A stretch of 8,163 nt of DNA from the NCBI GenBank assembly GCA_023386365.1, contig JAEWJX010000015.1, positions 1 to 8,163 of the forward strand. The letters run 5' to 3'. The position numbers and the translations under genes are program-made. Source of the stretch: Actinomycetes bacterium (GTDB taxonomy: Bacteria > Actinomycetota > Actinomycetes > Actinomycetales > Microbacteriaceae). Under the pieces are notes generated by a model that saw only the letters and a list, made by a program, of their open reading frames with translations, ran no database searches and was not told the DNA's origin. Numbering within the stretch: the first letter of the stretch is position 1; each line of letters starts with the position of its first letter. Below, piece by piece: positions 1 through 6,578 of the stretch.

Positions 1-638
1 AGGAGCTGGTCGACGCGTAGGCGTTCGCCGCGGTCGTGCGCGCCGAGGGGCGGAAGGCGGTGCTGCTGCCCGGCGACATCCGCGACCGAGAGTTCTGCCG
101 CACCCTCGTCGCGCGGGCCGTGGAGGAGCTCGGCGGCCTCGACATCCTGGTGAACAACGCGGCCCACCAGGTGTACCACCGCAGTTTCGACGAACTCGAC
201 GAGGCCGACCTCGACCGCACCATCCAGACCAACCTATCGGCGATGTTCTGGATCACGAGCGACGCGCTGCCCCACCTCGCGCCCGGTTCGACGATTATCA
301 ACAGCACCTCGGTGCAGGGGTACAACCCCTCCCCCATGATCATCAACTATGCGTCTACCAAGTTCGCGATCATCGGGTTCACCAAGGCCCTCGCCGCCGA
401 CCTCGCGCCCCGCGGCGTCCGGGTGAACGCCGTTGCGCCGGGGCCCGTGTGGACACCGCTGCAGGTGTCGGACGGTCAGCCCAGCGAGAAGCTGAACGGG
501 TTCGGCGAGTCGTCCTGGCTCGGGCGCACCAGCCAGCCGGTCGAGCAGGCGCCCGCGTACGTGTTCCTCGCGTCGCCGGAGTCGAGCTTCGTCGTCGGCG
601 AGGTCATCAACGTCAACGGCGGCGCCAACGTGCCCTGA
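1..638 (+). pseudogene. SDR family oxidoreductase, 3' part, with an in-frame TAG
   Basis: Classical NAD(P)-dependent short-chain dehydrogenase, closest in style to the YghA/YhdF (general-stress 39, glucose-dehydrogenase-like) group. Numbering from the GTG at 36: NNAA stabilising motif at 40-43, catalytic Ser probably S92 (motif INSTSVQG), then Tyr105 and Lys109 in YASTK with correct spacing, PGPVWTP at 135-141, and a C-terminal INVNGG. The frame is open from base 3 and reads ELVDA-stop-AFAAVVRAEGRKAV; the stop is TAG at 18-20. SDR sequence clearly continues across it, and a Glu (GAG) there would restore a normal family sequence, so I infer a nonsense mutation. The next start, GTG 36, has no Shine-Dalgarno and would give 200 aa lacking the TGxxxGIG Rossmann loop, hence no cofactor binding. 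The N-terminal part lies left of the window. An automated caller may report 36-638 as intact. Family is certain; pseudogene status is less so, because a sequencing error is possible. Confidence 0.72.
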
Positions 639-700
639 CCCGCACGGGACCCTGTGGAGAGACGCGGATGCGGGCGCGCGGAAGCCGCCAGGGTGGACGG

Positions 701-1546
701 ATGCTCCATCGCCTCGACCCCACGATCCCCCTCCTCTGGCGCGACCCGACGACGGTGCAGTTCGGCTCCGACCCGGTCGTCGCGGTGATCCCGGATGTCA
801 CCCCGGAGGTTGAACGGCTGATCGCGACGCTCGCAGCGGGGGTGTCGGATTCGGGCTACCGGATGCTCGCCCGCACGTTCGGCGTCACTGATGCGCAGGC
901 CGGTGAGCTGCTGGATGCGGTGGGCGGCTGCCTGACAGGCCCGATGGTGGCGCCCGCCGCGGCGCGAGCGACCGTGCTCGGCAACTCGGAGCTGGCCCGC
1001 GGCATCGCCCGCCTGCTCGACGAGCTGGGCCTGCGGGCACAGGATGCCGAACGCCCCGATCTCGTCGTCCTGGCGGGCGACCGGGTCATCTCCCCCGCCG
1101 ACCACCGCGGGTGGCTGCAGCGCGACATCCCGCACCTGGCGGTCGTCGCATCCGAGAGTTCGGTGACGGTGGGGCATGTGGTGGAGCCGGGGATCACGGC
1201 GTGCCTGCACTGCCTCGACCTGCACCGCCGCGACGACGACCCGGCGTGGCCCGCGATCGCCGCCCAACTGGCGAGTCTGCCCGCGCCGTCAACACAGCCG
1301 ATGCTCGTCGCCTCGGCCGCGGTGGAGGCCGCGCGGTCCGTCGCGCGTCGGCTCACCTCCGGGCCGCTCGCATCCGCCACCGCGCGTCGGCTCAGCGGCG
1401 ACGGCGATCAGCTCACCGAGTGGGTCGTGCGCCCGCACCCGGAGTGCCGCTGCGCAACTCCGCCAGAAAGCGACTGGGCTCACGGGGACGCGACCGCAGC
1501 CCCTGGGCCGACCACGACAAAGACAGCGTCCGGCGGGCGCGCGTGA
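701..1546 (+). CDS. TOMM cyclodehydratase / leader-peptide-binding-like (ThiF/E1-related) protein, orphan
   Basis: A 281-aa protein resembling the actinobacterial proteins annotated as ThiF family or 'TOMM precursor leader peptide-binding'. It starts LDPTIPLLWRDPTTVQFG (residues 5-22), the usual opening as I remember it. A degenerate nucleotide-fold-like stretch follows (TVLGNSELARGIARLLDELG, 91-110; PDLVVLAGD, 119-127). Then come C168xxC171 in the characteristic CLHCLDLHRRDDDPAWP block and C249xC251 near the end, a four-cysteine zinc-type site. I see no intact E1 ATP-binding loop or catalytic cysteine, so adenylation is not supported. No YcaO, precursor peptide or dehydrogenase gene is in the window, so the partner is unknown. 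The start is uncertain: ATG 668 is in frame with a better Shine-Dalgarno (GGAGAG, 656-661), while ATG 701 (weak GGTGG upstream) matches the remembered family N-terminus. The last 30 residues are low-complexity and run antisense to uvrD2. Mycobacteria have a similar gene near uvrD2. Confidence 0.8.
   Translation: MLHRLDPTIPLLWRDPTTVQFGSDPVVAVIPDVTPEVERLIATLAAGVSDSGYRMLARTFGVTDAQAGELLDAVGGCLTGPMVAPAAARATVLGNSELARGIARLLDELGLRAQDAERPDLVVLAGDRVISPADHRGWLQRDIPHLAVVASESSVTVGHVVEPGITACLHCLDLHRRDDDPAWPAIAAQLASLPAPSTQPMLVASAAVEAARSVARRLTSGPLASATARRLSGDGDQLTEWVVRPHPECRCATPPESDWAHGDATAAPGPTTTKTASGGRA
1413..1546. other. 134-bp tail-to-tail coding overlap of uvrD2 and the ThiF/TOMM-like gene
   Basis: The plus-strand gene stops at 1546 and the minus-strand gene stops at 1413, so both strands code here. 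The conserved ends meet almost exactly. The plus-strand CxC motif occupies 1445-1453, and the last conserved uvrD2 residues (FLAEL) end at 1455. Outside this meeting point each gene adds a low-complexity tail written antisense to the other's conserved region: 30 residues for the plus gene and 14 for uvrD2. Confidence 0.85.
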
Positions 1547-3122
1547 TGCCCACGTAGAGCAGTCGACGCTCCTCGTCGATCGCGTCGAACCCGCGGGCGT
1601 GTGAGATCGGCAGCAGACCCTCGTTGAGTCCGACGAGGTGCACGTGATCCCACTCGAGACCCTTCGCACCGTGGAAGGTCGATAGCACCACCGACTGCAT
1701 CGTCGGCTCGTGCTGGGCGCTCTGCCGCTCGCGCAGCTCAGCCACGAAGTCGGCGAGCGTGGTGCCCTCGGCCGCCTGGTCGGCGAGTTCGACGAGCGCG
1801 TTCAGCGCATCCCAGCGTTCGCGCACCGCGCCCTGGCTCTCGGGCGGGTCGACGGTCCAGCCGATGCCGCGCGCCACATCCGCGACCGTTTCGTACATCG
1901 GCTTCGGCGAGCCGGTGCGCCCGAGGCTCGTGAGTTCGAGCACAGCCCGCTTGACCGCCTCGAGGTCGAAGAACCGGGTGCCGCCCAGCTGCCGTGCACT
2001 CACGCCGGCGGCGGTGAGCGCCGCCTCGAACGCCGCCGCCTGCGCGTTCACGCGGTAGAGCACGGCGATGTGCTCGGGGCGCACACCGGAGCGGATCTGC
2101 TCGGCGACGGCCGCGGCGACGCCGGCGGCTTCGTCGGCATCCGACGCCCACCGCGTGACGGGCGGCTCGGATACGGTTCCCCCTTCGCGCGCGGGCGTCA
2201 GTTCCAGCGCACCCGGGCGTCCGCGCATGAGACGGTTCGCCGCCTGCAGCACGCCCGGCACGGAACGGTAGTTGGTCTCGAGACGCACGACCGCGGCATC
2301 CGGGTAGCGTGCACCGAAGCCCAGCAGGTACTCGCTGGAGGCGCCGGCGAACGAGTAGATGGTCTGCGAGGCGTCGCCGACGACGCACAGGTCGGTTCGC
2401 GGCCCGAGCCACAGCTGGAGGAGCTCCTGCTGCAGCGGAGAGACGTCTTGGTACTCGTCGACGACGAAGAAGCGGTATTGCTCGCGAACCTGATCGGCCA
2501 CCCGCTGCTCGGCGTCGATCATGCCCGCGGTGACCAGCAGCACGTCTTCGAAGTCGAGGCGCCGCCGCTCGTCTTTCAGGTCCTCGTACCGCTGCTGCAG
2601 TTCGACGACGGCGTCGACGCTGAGCCCCGGCGGCATGGTGCGGGTGTAGGCGATGCGCGCGTATTCCTCGAGCGGGATACGACGCACCTTGCGCCACTCG
2701 ATCTCGGCCGCCAGGTCGCGCAGGGCCGCGGTGTCGACCCGCAGCTTCAGCGATTCGGCCGCGTGACCGAGCACCCGCGCCTTGCCGGGGAGGATCTCGG
2801 GCAGGGAACCGCCGATCAGCTGCGGCCAGAAGTAGCTCAACTGGGCGAGCGCCGCCGAGTGGAAGGTGCGCGCCGAGACACCGCCCGCACCCAGACGGCG
2901 CAGGCGCCCCTTCAACTCCCCCGCAGCGCGGGTCGTGAACGTGAGCGCCATCACCCGGTCGGCCGCGTACACCCCGCTCGCCACACCGTGGGCGATGCGG
3001 TGGGTGAGTGCGCGGGTCTTGCCGGTGCCCGCGCCCGCCAGCACGCAGACCGGACCGAGCAGGGTCTCGGCCGCGTGCCGCTGCTGCTCGTCGAGACCGT
3101 CCAGCAGGTCGGCTGTCACCAC
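1413..3122 (-). CDS. uvrD2: UvrD2-type ATP-dependent 3'-5' DNA helicase, short form
   Basis: SF1A helicase of 569 aa that would unwind or translocate on DNA in repair. All motifs are visible: Q-motif LDEQQRHA (10-17), Walker A AGAGTGKT (29-36), Ia-type ALTFTTRAAGEL (59-70), motif II VVDEYQD (220-226), motif III GDASQTIYSFAGA (249-261), motif IV LETNYRS (281-287), motif V STFHGAKGLEWD (481-492), and motif VI RRLLYVGITRARR (519-531). The sequence ends soon after motif VI with the usual PSRFLAEL. Mycobacterial UvrD2 is about 700 aa, with an HRDC domain and a C-terminal tetracysteine segment; both are absent here, and the DNA beyond belongs to the convergent gene, so they were not merely frameshifted away. 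GTG 3122 or, more likely, GTG 3119: the latter gives a 4-nt GTGA overlap with the nudC stop and sits 7 nt from a GGAG (3130-3127). It is therefore translationally coupled to nudC. Confidence 0.93.
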   Translation of the reverse strand: MVTADLLDGLDEQQRHAAETLLGPVCVLAGAGTGKTRALTHRIAHGVASGVYAADRVMALTFTTRAAGELKGRLRRLGAGGVSARTFHSAALAQLSYFWPQLIGGSLPEILPGKARVLGHAAESLKLRVDTAALRDLAAEIEWRKVRRIPLEEYARIAYTRTMPPGLSVDAVVELQQRYEDLKDERRRLDFEDVLLVTAGMIDAEQRVADQVREQYRFFVVDEYQDVSPLQQELLQLWLGPRTDLCVVGDASQTIYSFAGASSEYLLGFGARYPDAAVVRLETNYRSVPGVLQAANRLMRGRPGALELTPAREGGTVSEPPVTRWASDADEAAGVAAAVAEQIRSGVRPEHIAVLYRVNAQAAAFEAALTAAGVSARQLGGTRFFDLEAVKRAVLELTSLGRTGSPKPMYETVADVARGIGWTVDPPESQGAVRERWDALNALVELADQAAEGTTLADFVAELRERQSAQHEPTMQSVVLSTFHGAKGLEWDHVHLVGLNEGLLPISHARGFDAIDEERRLLYVGITRARRTLSLSWSAQGLRSRPREPSRFLAELRSGTPGAGARPTR

Positions 3123-4087
3123 TCGGCTCCGTCGGAGAGCGCGCCGCCGTACCAGTCCTCGATGATCGCCCGGGCGATCGACGACGAACGCGGCAACATG
3201 ATGCGCCCGGCCGCCGCATCCGCCGCGAGCTCCTCGCGGGTGAACCAGCGCAACTCACGCAGCTCGGTGCCGTCGGGTCGCGGCTCGGTGGAGGTACCGG
3301 GCGCGATGCGCGCCTCGAACCCGAGCATCAGGGATGCGGGGAACGGCCACGGCTGACTGCCCCGATACTCCGGGTCCGTCACCACGACCCCCGCCTCCTC
3401 GAAGATCTCGCGCACGACGGCCGCCTCGAGCGACTCCCCCGGCTCGACGAAGCCGGCGAGCAGCGAGAACCGCGACGCACCCCATTCGACGTTCGAGCCG
3501 AGCAGGATGCGGTCGTCGTCGTCGAGCACCGCCACGATCACGGCAGGGTCGGTGCGCGGGTACAGTTCGCGGCCGGTCTGCGGATCGACCCGCACCCACC
3601 CCGCCTGACCGACTGTGGTGGCCTCGCCGGTGACCGGGGAGTATGCCGAGACGGCGTGCCAGTTGGCGAGTGCCAGCGCCTGGGTGAAGAGCCCCGCGTC
3701 ACGCGCATCGAGCTGGGCGCCGATGCTGCGCAGGTCGAGCCAGGTGCCGTCGAGTCCCGCCGCGGCCGCCTCGTCGACGACGACCGCCAGCACAGCACCG
3801 CCGACCTCGACCTCCGCGGTGGCCGTGCGGATGCGCCCCAGGAACACGAGCGCGTCGGGGTCGAGGCCGGGGAGGGCGGAGGGCAGCAGCAGCGCGAGCG
3901 CGCCCTCTGCGGTGCCGAGCGCGCGCCCGTCGTGCAGCACGACGACGCGGGTGCGCGGGTCGTCGATCAACTCGGCGACGCCGCCGAGCCGCGTCAGGTA
4001 GTCGCGGTCGAGGTCGGCACGGGAGAGGGCGGGCGACAGCGGCAGCCGGCGAGGGTGTGCGGGCGGCCGTCCGGTCGATCCGCTCAT
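3116..4087 (-). CDS. nudC: NAD(+)/NADH diphosphatase (NudC-type Nudix hydrolase), cysteine-free
   Basis: Hydrolyses NAD(H) to NMN(H) and AMP in the cytosol; E. coli NudC also removes NAD caps from RNA, which may or may not apply here. The 323-aa length is close to that of actinobacterial NudC. The catalytic C-terminal half has a complete Nudix box, G212-x5-E218-x7-R226-E227-IFE230-E231-AG, followed by SQPWPFPAS (244-252), the signature that separates NADH pyrophosphatases from other Nudix enzymes, and LPRSSSIARAIIEDWYG at the end. The N-terminal half is the usual divergent domain. Oddity: where the family has a CxxC...CxxC zinc ribbon (about 149-175), this protein reads YSPVTG...DPQTGRELYPRTDPAV, and it contains no cysteine at all. 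ATG 4087 is chosen because GGATGGAG (4100-4093) lies 5 nt upstream; the alternative GTG 4093 overlaps that site. The stop overlaps the uvrD2 start, so the two form an operon. Confidence 0.94.
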   Translation of the reverse strand: MSGSTGRPPAHPRRLPLSPALSRADLDRDYLTRLGGVAELIDDPRTRVVVLHDGRALGTAEGALALLLPSALPGLDPDALVFLGRIRTATAEVEVGGAVLAVVVDEAAAAGLDGTWLDLRSIGAQLDARDAGLFTQALALANWHAVSAYSPVTGEATTVGQAGWVRVDPQTGRELYPRTDPAVIVAVLDDDDRILLGSNVEWGASRFSLLAGFVEPGESLEAAVVREIFEEAGVVVTDPEYRGSQPWPFPASLMLGFEARIAPGTSTEPRPDGTELRELRWFTREELAADAAAGRIMLPRSSSIARAIIEDWYGGALSDGAEW

Positions 4088-4092
4088 CTGCA

Positions 4093-4100
4093 CTCCATCC
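4093..4100 (-). promoter_or_regulatory. Shine-Dalgarno of nudC
   Basis: GGATGGAG on the minus strand, 5 nt before ATG 4087. It decides in favour of ATG 4087 over GTG 4093, which is fused to the end of this site. Confidence 0.65.
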
Positions 4101-4173
4101 GCGACATCCGAAACGACGAGCCGAGAACACCGGATCAGGCGTGGCGTGCCGGGCGGCCGGGTCGGGGCAGACC

Positions 4174-4179
4174 TACCCT
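4174..4179 (+). promoter_or_regulatory. Extended -10-like box for a leaderless transcript of the phosphotransferase-like gene
   Basis: TACCCT fits the actinobacterial TANNNT -10 pattern. It is followed by exactly six bases (4180-4185) and then ATG 4186, so transcription would begin on or at the A of the start codon. No Shine-Dalgarno precedes this ATG, which agrees with leaderless translation. I see no convincing -35 hexamer. Actinobacteria use leaderless mRNAs commonly; this specific site is inferred. Confidence 0.5.
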
Positions 4180-4185
4180 GTCGCC

Positions 4186-5181
4186 ATGGCCAGATCCCAC
4201 TTCACTCTAGCGGCGCTCGCCACCTCGGCCGTCGCCGAGCTCGACGTCGTGGGCGCGGCCCCGTTCGGCACCGTCGGCCGCGGCGACTTCGACTCCGCCA
4301 TCGTCACCGGCCGCGACGGCCGCCACTGGATCGTGCGCGTGCCGCGGTCCGAACGCGCCGAGCAGCAGCAGTCCGCCGACCTCGTCGCCCTTCGCGCCCT
4401 CAGCCAGGGCGTGCGGGCACGTCTGCCGTTCGAGGTGACCACCTTCGCCGGGCAGGCCCCGATCGACGGCACCCGCGCCATCGTCTCCCAGTTCGTCGGC
4501 GGCACCGCGGTGAAGCTCTCGGGCATCGACATCGAACTGGCAACGTCGATCGGTGAGGCGATCGCCGCGATCCACGGTCTCCCCACGAGCCTCGTCACGG
4601 ATGCGGGTCTGCCGGCCCACAGCGCCATCGACTCGCACCGCGCGTGCCTCGCCATCATCGAACGCGCCATCGGCACGGGTCTCGTTCCCGCCGCCCTCGC
4701 GCGCCGGTGGCAGCAGGCGGGCGAAGACGCCGGTCTCTGGCAGTTCCACCCCACCGTCATCAACGGTGCGCTCGGGGCCGACTCGTTCCTCGCCGCGGCG
4801 GGCGAGGTGACCGGCGTGCTCGGGTGGCAGGGGCTGCGGGTCGGCGACCCGGCACGTGACCTGTCGTGGGTGCTCGGCACGCGCACCGACGGCATCGCGG
4901 ACGCCGTGTTCGACGCGTACACGCGCGTGCGCGGCAGCGTCGACCGCCGCCTGCGTCAGCGCGCGACCCTCGCCTCCGAGCTCGAGGTGGCGCGCTGGCT
5001 GCTGCACGGCACCGAGACGCGCTCCACCGAGATCGTCGACGACGCGGTGCGGATGATGTCGAAGCTCGTTGACGACGTGCTGGGGGACGCGACCGAGTCG
5101 ATCGGACCGATGACCCTGCCGATCCTCGCGGTCGACGAGGTCGAGGCGCTGCTCGACCGTGCGGAGCGCTCCGCGAGCTGA
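4186..5181 (+). CDS. Phosphotransferase-fold (APH/Mph-like) protein with apparently degraded kinase active site
   Basis: A 331-aa protein of the aminoglycoside/macrolide phosphotransferase fold (APH, Pfam PF01636 type). Supporting segments are the beta-strand HWIVRVPR (47-54), then SADLVALRAL (63-72), the hinge-like RAIVSQFVGGTAV (97-109), IGEAIAAIHGLP (122-132), and VLGWQGLRVGDPARDLSWVL (211-230). Active kinases of this fold have HGDxxxxN and an Asp in V-[IL]-D-[WF]. Here the first reads N193-G194-A195-LGAD-S200, and the second V211-L-G213-W, so the catalytic Asp, the metal-ligand Asn and the metal-ligand Asp all look replaced. The later GDPARDL is kept. I therefore doubt kinase or antibiotic-inactivating activity and regard it as a pseudokinase candidate. 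It is divergent from nudC with a 98-bp gap and ends 5 bp from the convergent MFS gene. The start is set by a leaderless-type promoter. ATGs further upstream run into the nudC region and lack support. Confidence 0.85.
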   Translation: MARSHFTLAALATSAVAELDVVGAAPFGTVGRGDFDSAIVTGRDGRHWIVRVPRSERAEQQQSADLVALRALSQGVRARLPFEVTTFAGQAPIDGTRAIVSQFVGGTAVKLSGIDIELATSIGEAIAAIHGLPTSLVTDAGLPAHSAIDSHRACLAIIERAIGTGLVPAALARRWQQAGEDAGLWQFHPTVINGALGADSFLAAAGEVTGVLGWQGLRVGDPARDLSWVLGTRTDGIADAVFDAYTRVRGSVDRRLRQRATLASELEVARWLLHGTETRSTEIVDDAVRMMSKLVDDVLGDATESIGPMTLPILAVDEVEALLDRAERSAS

Positions 5182-5186
5182 GTCCG

Positions 5187-6524
5187 CTACGCCGCCTCGG
5201 TGCGCCGCACCACGGTGACCAGTCGGCGCGGCCTGCGCAGGTCGACACGGATGCGCAACTCGTGGCGGATCGCGAGCACGACCCCGACGACGATCGCGGT
5301 GAGCAGGGGGCCTGCGCCCGCGATGAGGAATGCCACCTGGCCGCCAAAGTGTTCGGCGACCCATCCCATGAGGACACCGCCGGCCGCCTGCCCACCCATC
5401 AGCACCATGATGTAGAACGACACCACACGACCTCTGATGGCGGGGTTGGTGGACAGCTGGGTGAGGGCTTCGGCGCTCATCGCGAACAGCAGCCGGGTGA
5501 CGCCGATGCCGACGAGAGCCGACAGGAACACCGGGTACCAGCCCTCCCAGCCGGCGAGCATCGTGACGACGCCGTAGAGCCCGGCGAATCCGACCACGTC
5601 GCGCAGGCGCAGGCTGCGGCGCCTCGACGACAGGATCGCCCCCAGGAACGCACCGGCCGCGCACAGCGAGTTGTACAGGCCGTAGCCGGTGGCCCCGGTG
5701 CCGTAGGTGCCATCGGCGGCTGCGGCGAGCAGTACGGGCAGGTTCATCCCGAACACTGACACCGAGCCCAGCAGCACGAGTGACCAGCGGATGGCGGGCT
5801 TGCGCCACGCGTACGCCACGGCTTCGCGGATCTGTCCGCGCGAGCGCGGTTGCTTGGGGGTGGGCACCAGTTCGCGTCCGCGCATGAGCGTGATCGCGAC
5901 GACGGCGATCGCCGTGGTGGCCGCGTTGATCGCGATCGACCACCCCGACCCGATCGCCGCGATGAGCACACCGCTCAGGGCGGGCCCGAGCAGGCCGCCC
6001 AGGTGGAAGGTGGTGGCGTTGAGGCTGATCGCGCCACGGAGCCGCCGGATGCCGACCATCTCCGACACGAACGCCGACCGGCTGGGCCCCTCGATCGCCA
6101 TCGCGACGCCGGTGATACCGGCGATCACCAGCACCTGCCACACCTCGACCGCCCCGGTCAGCACGAGCACGGCGAGCACGGCGTTGGCGATCGTCGCCAC
6201 GACCTGGGTGGTCAGCAGCACCCACCGCCGCGGCAGCCGGTCGGACAGCACTCCCGCCCACGCCCCCAGCAGCAGGGTGGGCGCGAACTGCAGGGCGACG
6301 GTGAGCCCGACGAGGGTCACGTTGCCGGTCAGCTCGAGGACGAGCCAGTCGATGGCGACCCGCGCCATCCATCCACCGGTGCTGCCGAAGATGAGGGCAC
6401 CCACGTAGAGGCGGTAGTTGTAGGCCGACAGGGCGGCGAAGCTCTCGCGCCAGGTGGGGCGGCGATCGAAGGTGGGGATGGGTTCCGTCACCACCGGGTA
6501 TTCGGGCGGCGGGGCGGATGACAC
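5187..6524 (-). CDS. MFS transporter, MFS_3 / enterobactin-exporter-like family
   Basis: Inner-membrane secondary transporter of 445 aa with about 12 predicted hydrophobic segments between residues 38 and 418, after a 30-residue charged cytoplasmic N-terminus. The loop motif A variant GVLSDRLPRR (91-100) follows the second segment. The block GVAMAIEGPSRSAFVSEMVGIRRLRGAISLN (139-169), followed by HLGGLLGPALSG, is typical of the MFS_3/EntS-like exporters. PAIRGRVVSFYIMVLMGGQAAGG (361-383) is the matching C-half signature. The substrate cannot be read from sequence; proton-driven efflux is the family norm. The GTG start at 6524 has a GGAGG only one base upstream, too close for a normal Shine-Dalgarno. 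However, TAGCCT lies exactly six bases before it, so I read a leaderless mRNA. It is divergent from a LysR regulator, which probably controls it. It ends five bases from the convergent phosphotransferase-like gene. Confidence 0.92.
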   Translation of the reverse strand: MSSAPPPEYPVVTEPIPTFDRRPTWRESFAALSAYNYRLYVGALIFGSTGGWMARVAIDWLVLELTGNVTLVGLTVALQFAPTLLLGAWAGVLSDRLPRRWVLLTTQVVATIANAVLAVLVLTGAVEVWQVLVIAGITGVAMAIEGPSRSAFVSEMVGIRRLRGAISLNATTFHLGGLLGPALSGVLIAAIGSGWSIAINAATTAIAVVAITLMRGRELVPTPKQPRSRGQIREAVAYAWRKPAIRWSLVLLGSVSVFGMNLPVLLAAAADGTYGTGATGYGLYNSLCAAGAFLGAILSSRRRSLRLRDVVGFAGLYGVVTMLAGWEGWYPVFLSALVGIGVTRLLFAMSAEALTQLSTNPAIRGRVVSFYIMVLMGGQAAGGVLMGWVAEHFGGQVAFLIAGAGPLLTAIVVGVVLAIRHELRIRVDLRRPRRLVTVVRRTEAA

Positions 6525-6530
6525 CCCTCC

Positions 6531-6559
6531 AGGCTAGGTCGACACCTGCATTGCGTCGA
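6531..6559 (-). promoter_or_regulatory. Predicted promoter of the MFS gene (leaderless)
   Basis: Minus strand: -35 TCGACG (6559-6554), a 17-nt spacer, and -10 TAGCCT (6536-6531), then six bases to GTG 6524, the probable transcription start. It is interleaved with the lysR promoter: each -35 lies in the other's spacer. The -35 is a 4/6 match only. Confidence 0.5.
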
Positions 6560-6567
6560 CTTATTCT
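6539..6567 (+). promoter_or_regulatory. Predicted promoter of the lysR gene
   Basis: Plus strand: -35 TCGACA (6539-6544, 5/6 match to TTGACA), a 17-nt spacer, and -10 TATTCT (6562-6567), predicting a start near 6574 and a leader of about 40 nt. A second AT-rich candidate, TATAAC (6571-6576), is less well placed relative to any -35. This short stretch is the most AT-rich part of the window. Confidence 0.55.
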
Positions 6568-6578
6568 GGCTATAACTC

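Noticed and set aside
449..700. Upstream extension of the TOMM-like gene to ATG 449
   Set aside because: The extra residues are Arg-rich and overlap the SDR coding region in another frame; ribosome-site and family N-terminus support starts at 668 or 701.
1710..3356. Plus-strand 548-codon open frame antisense to uvrD2
   Set aside because: Low-complexity Arg/Val/His/Glu composition and no motif; uvrD2 on the opposite strand carries every SF1 helicase motif.
3008..4210. Plus-strand 400-codon open frame antisense to nudC
   Set aside because: No recognisable domain; nudC on the other strand has an intact Nudix box and SQPWPFP signature.
4186..6524. Phosphotransferase plus MFS exporter read as an antibiotic-resistance cassette
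   Set aside because: The phosphotransferase lacks its catalytic residues, the genes are convergent rather than co-transcribed, and the transporter substrate is unknown.
6538..6560. GTCGAC-N11-GTCGAC as an independent operator
   Set aside because: GTCGAC is common in DNA of this composition and the inner bases are not symmetric. I keep it only as the -35 context and a possible LysR activation site.
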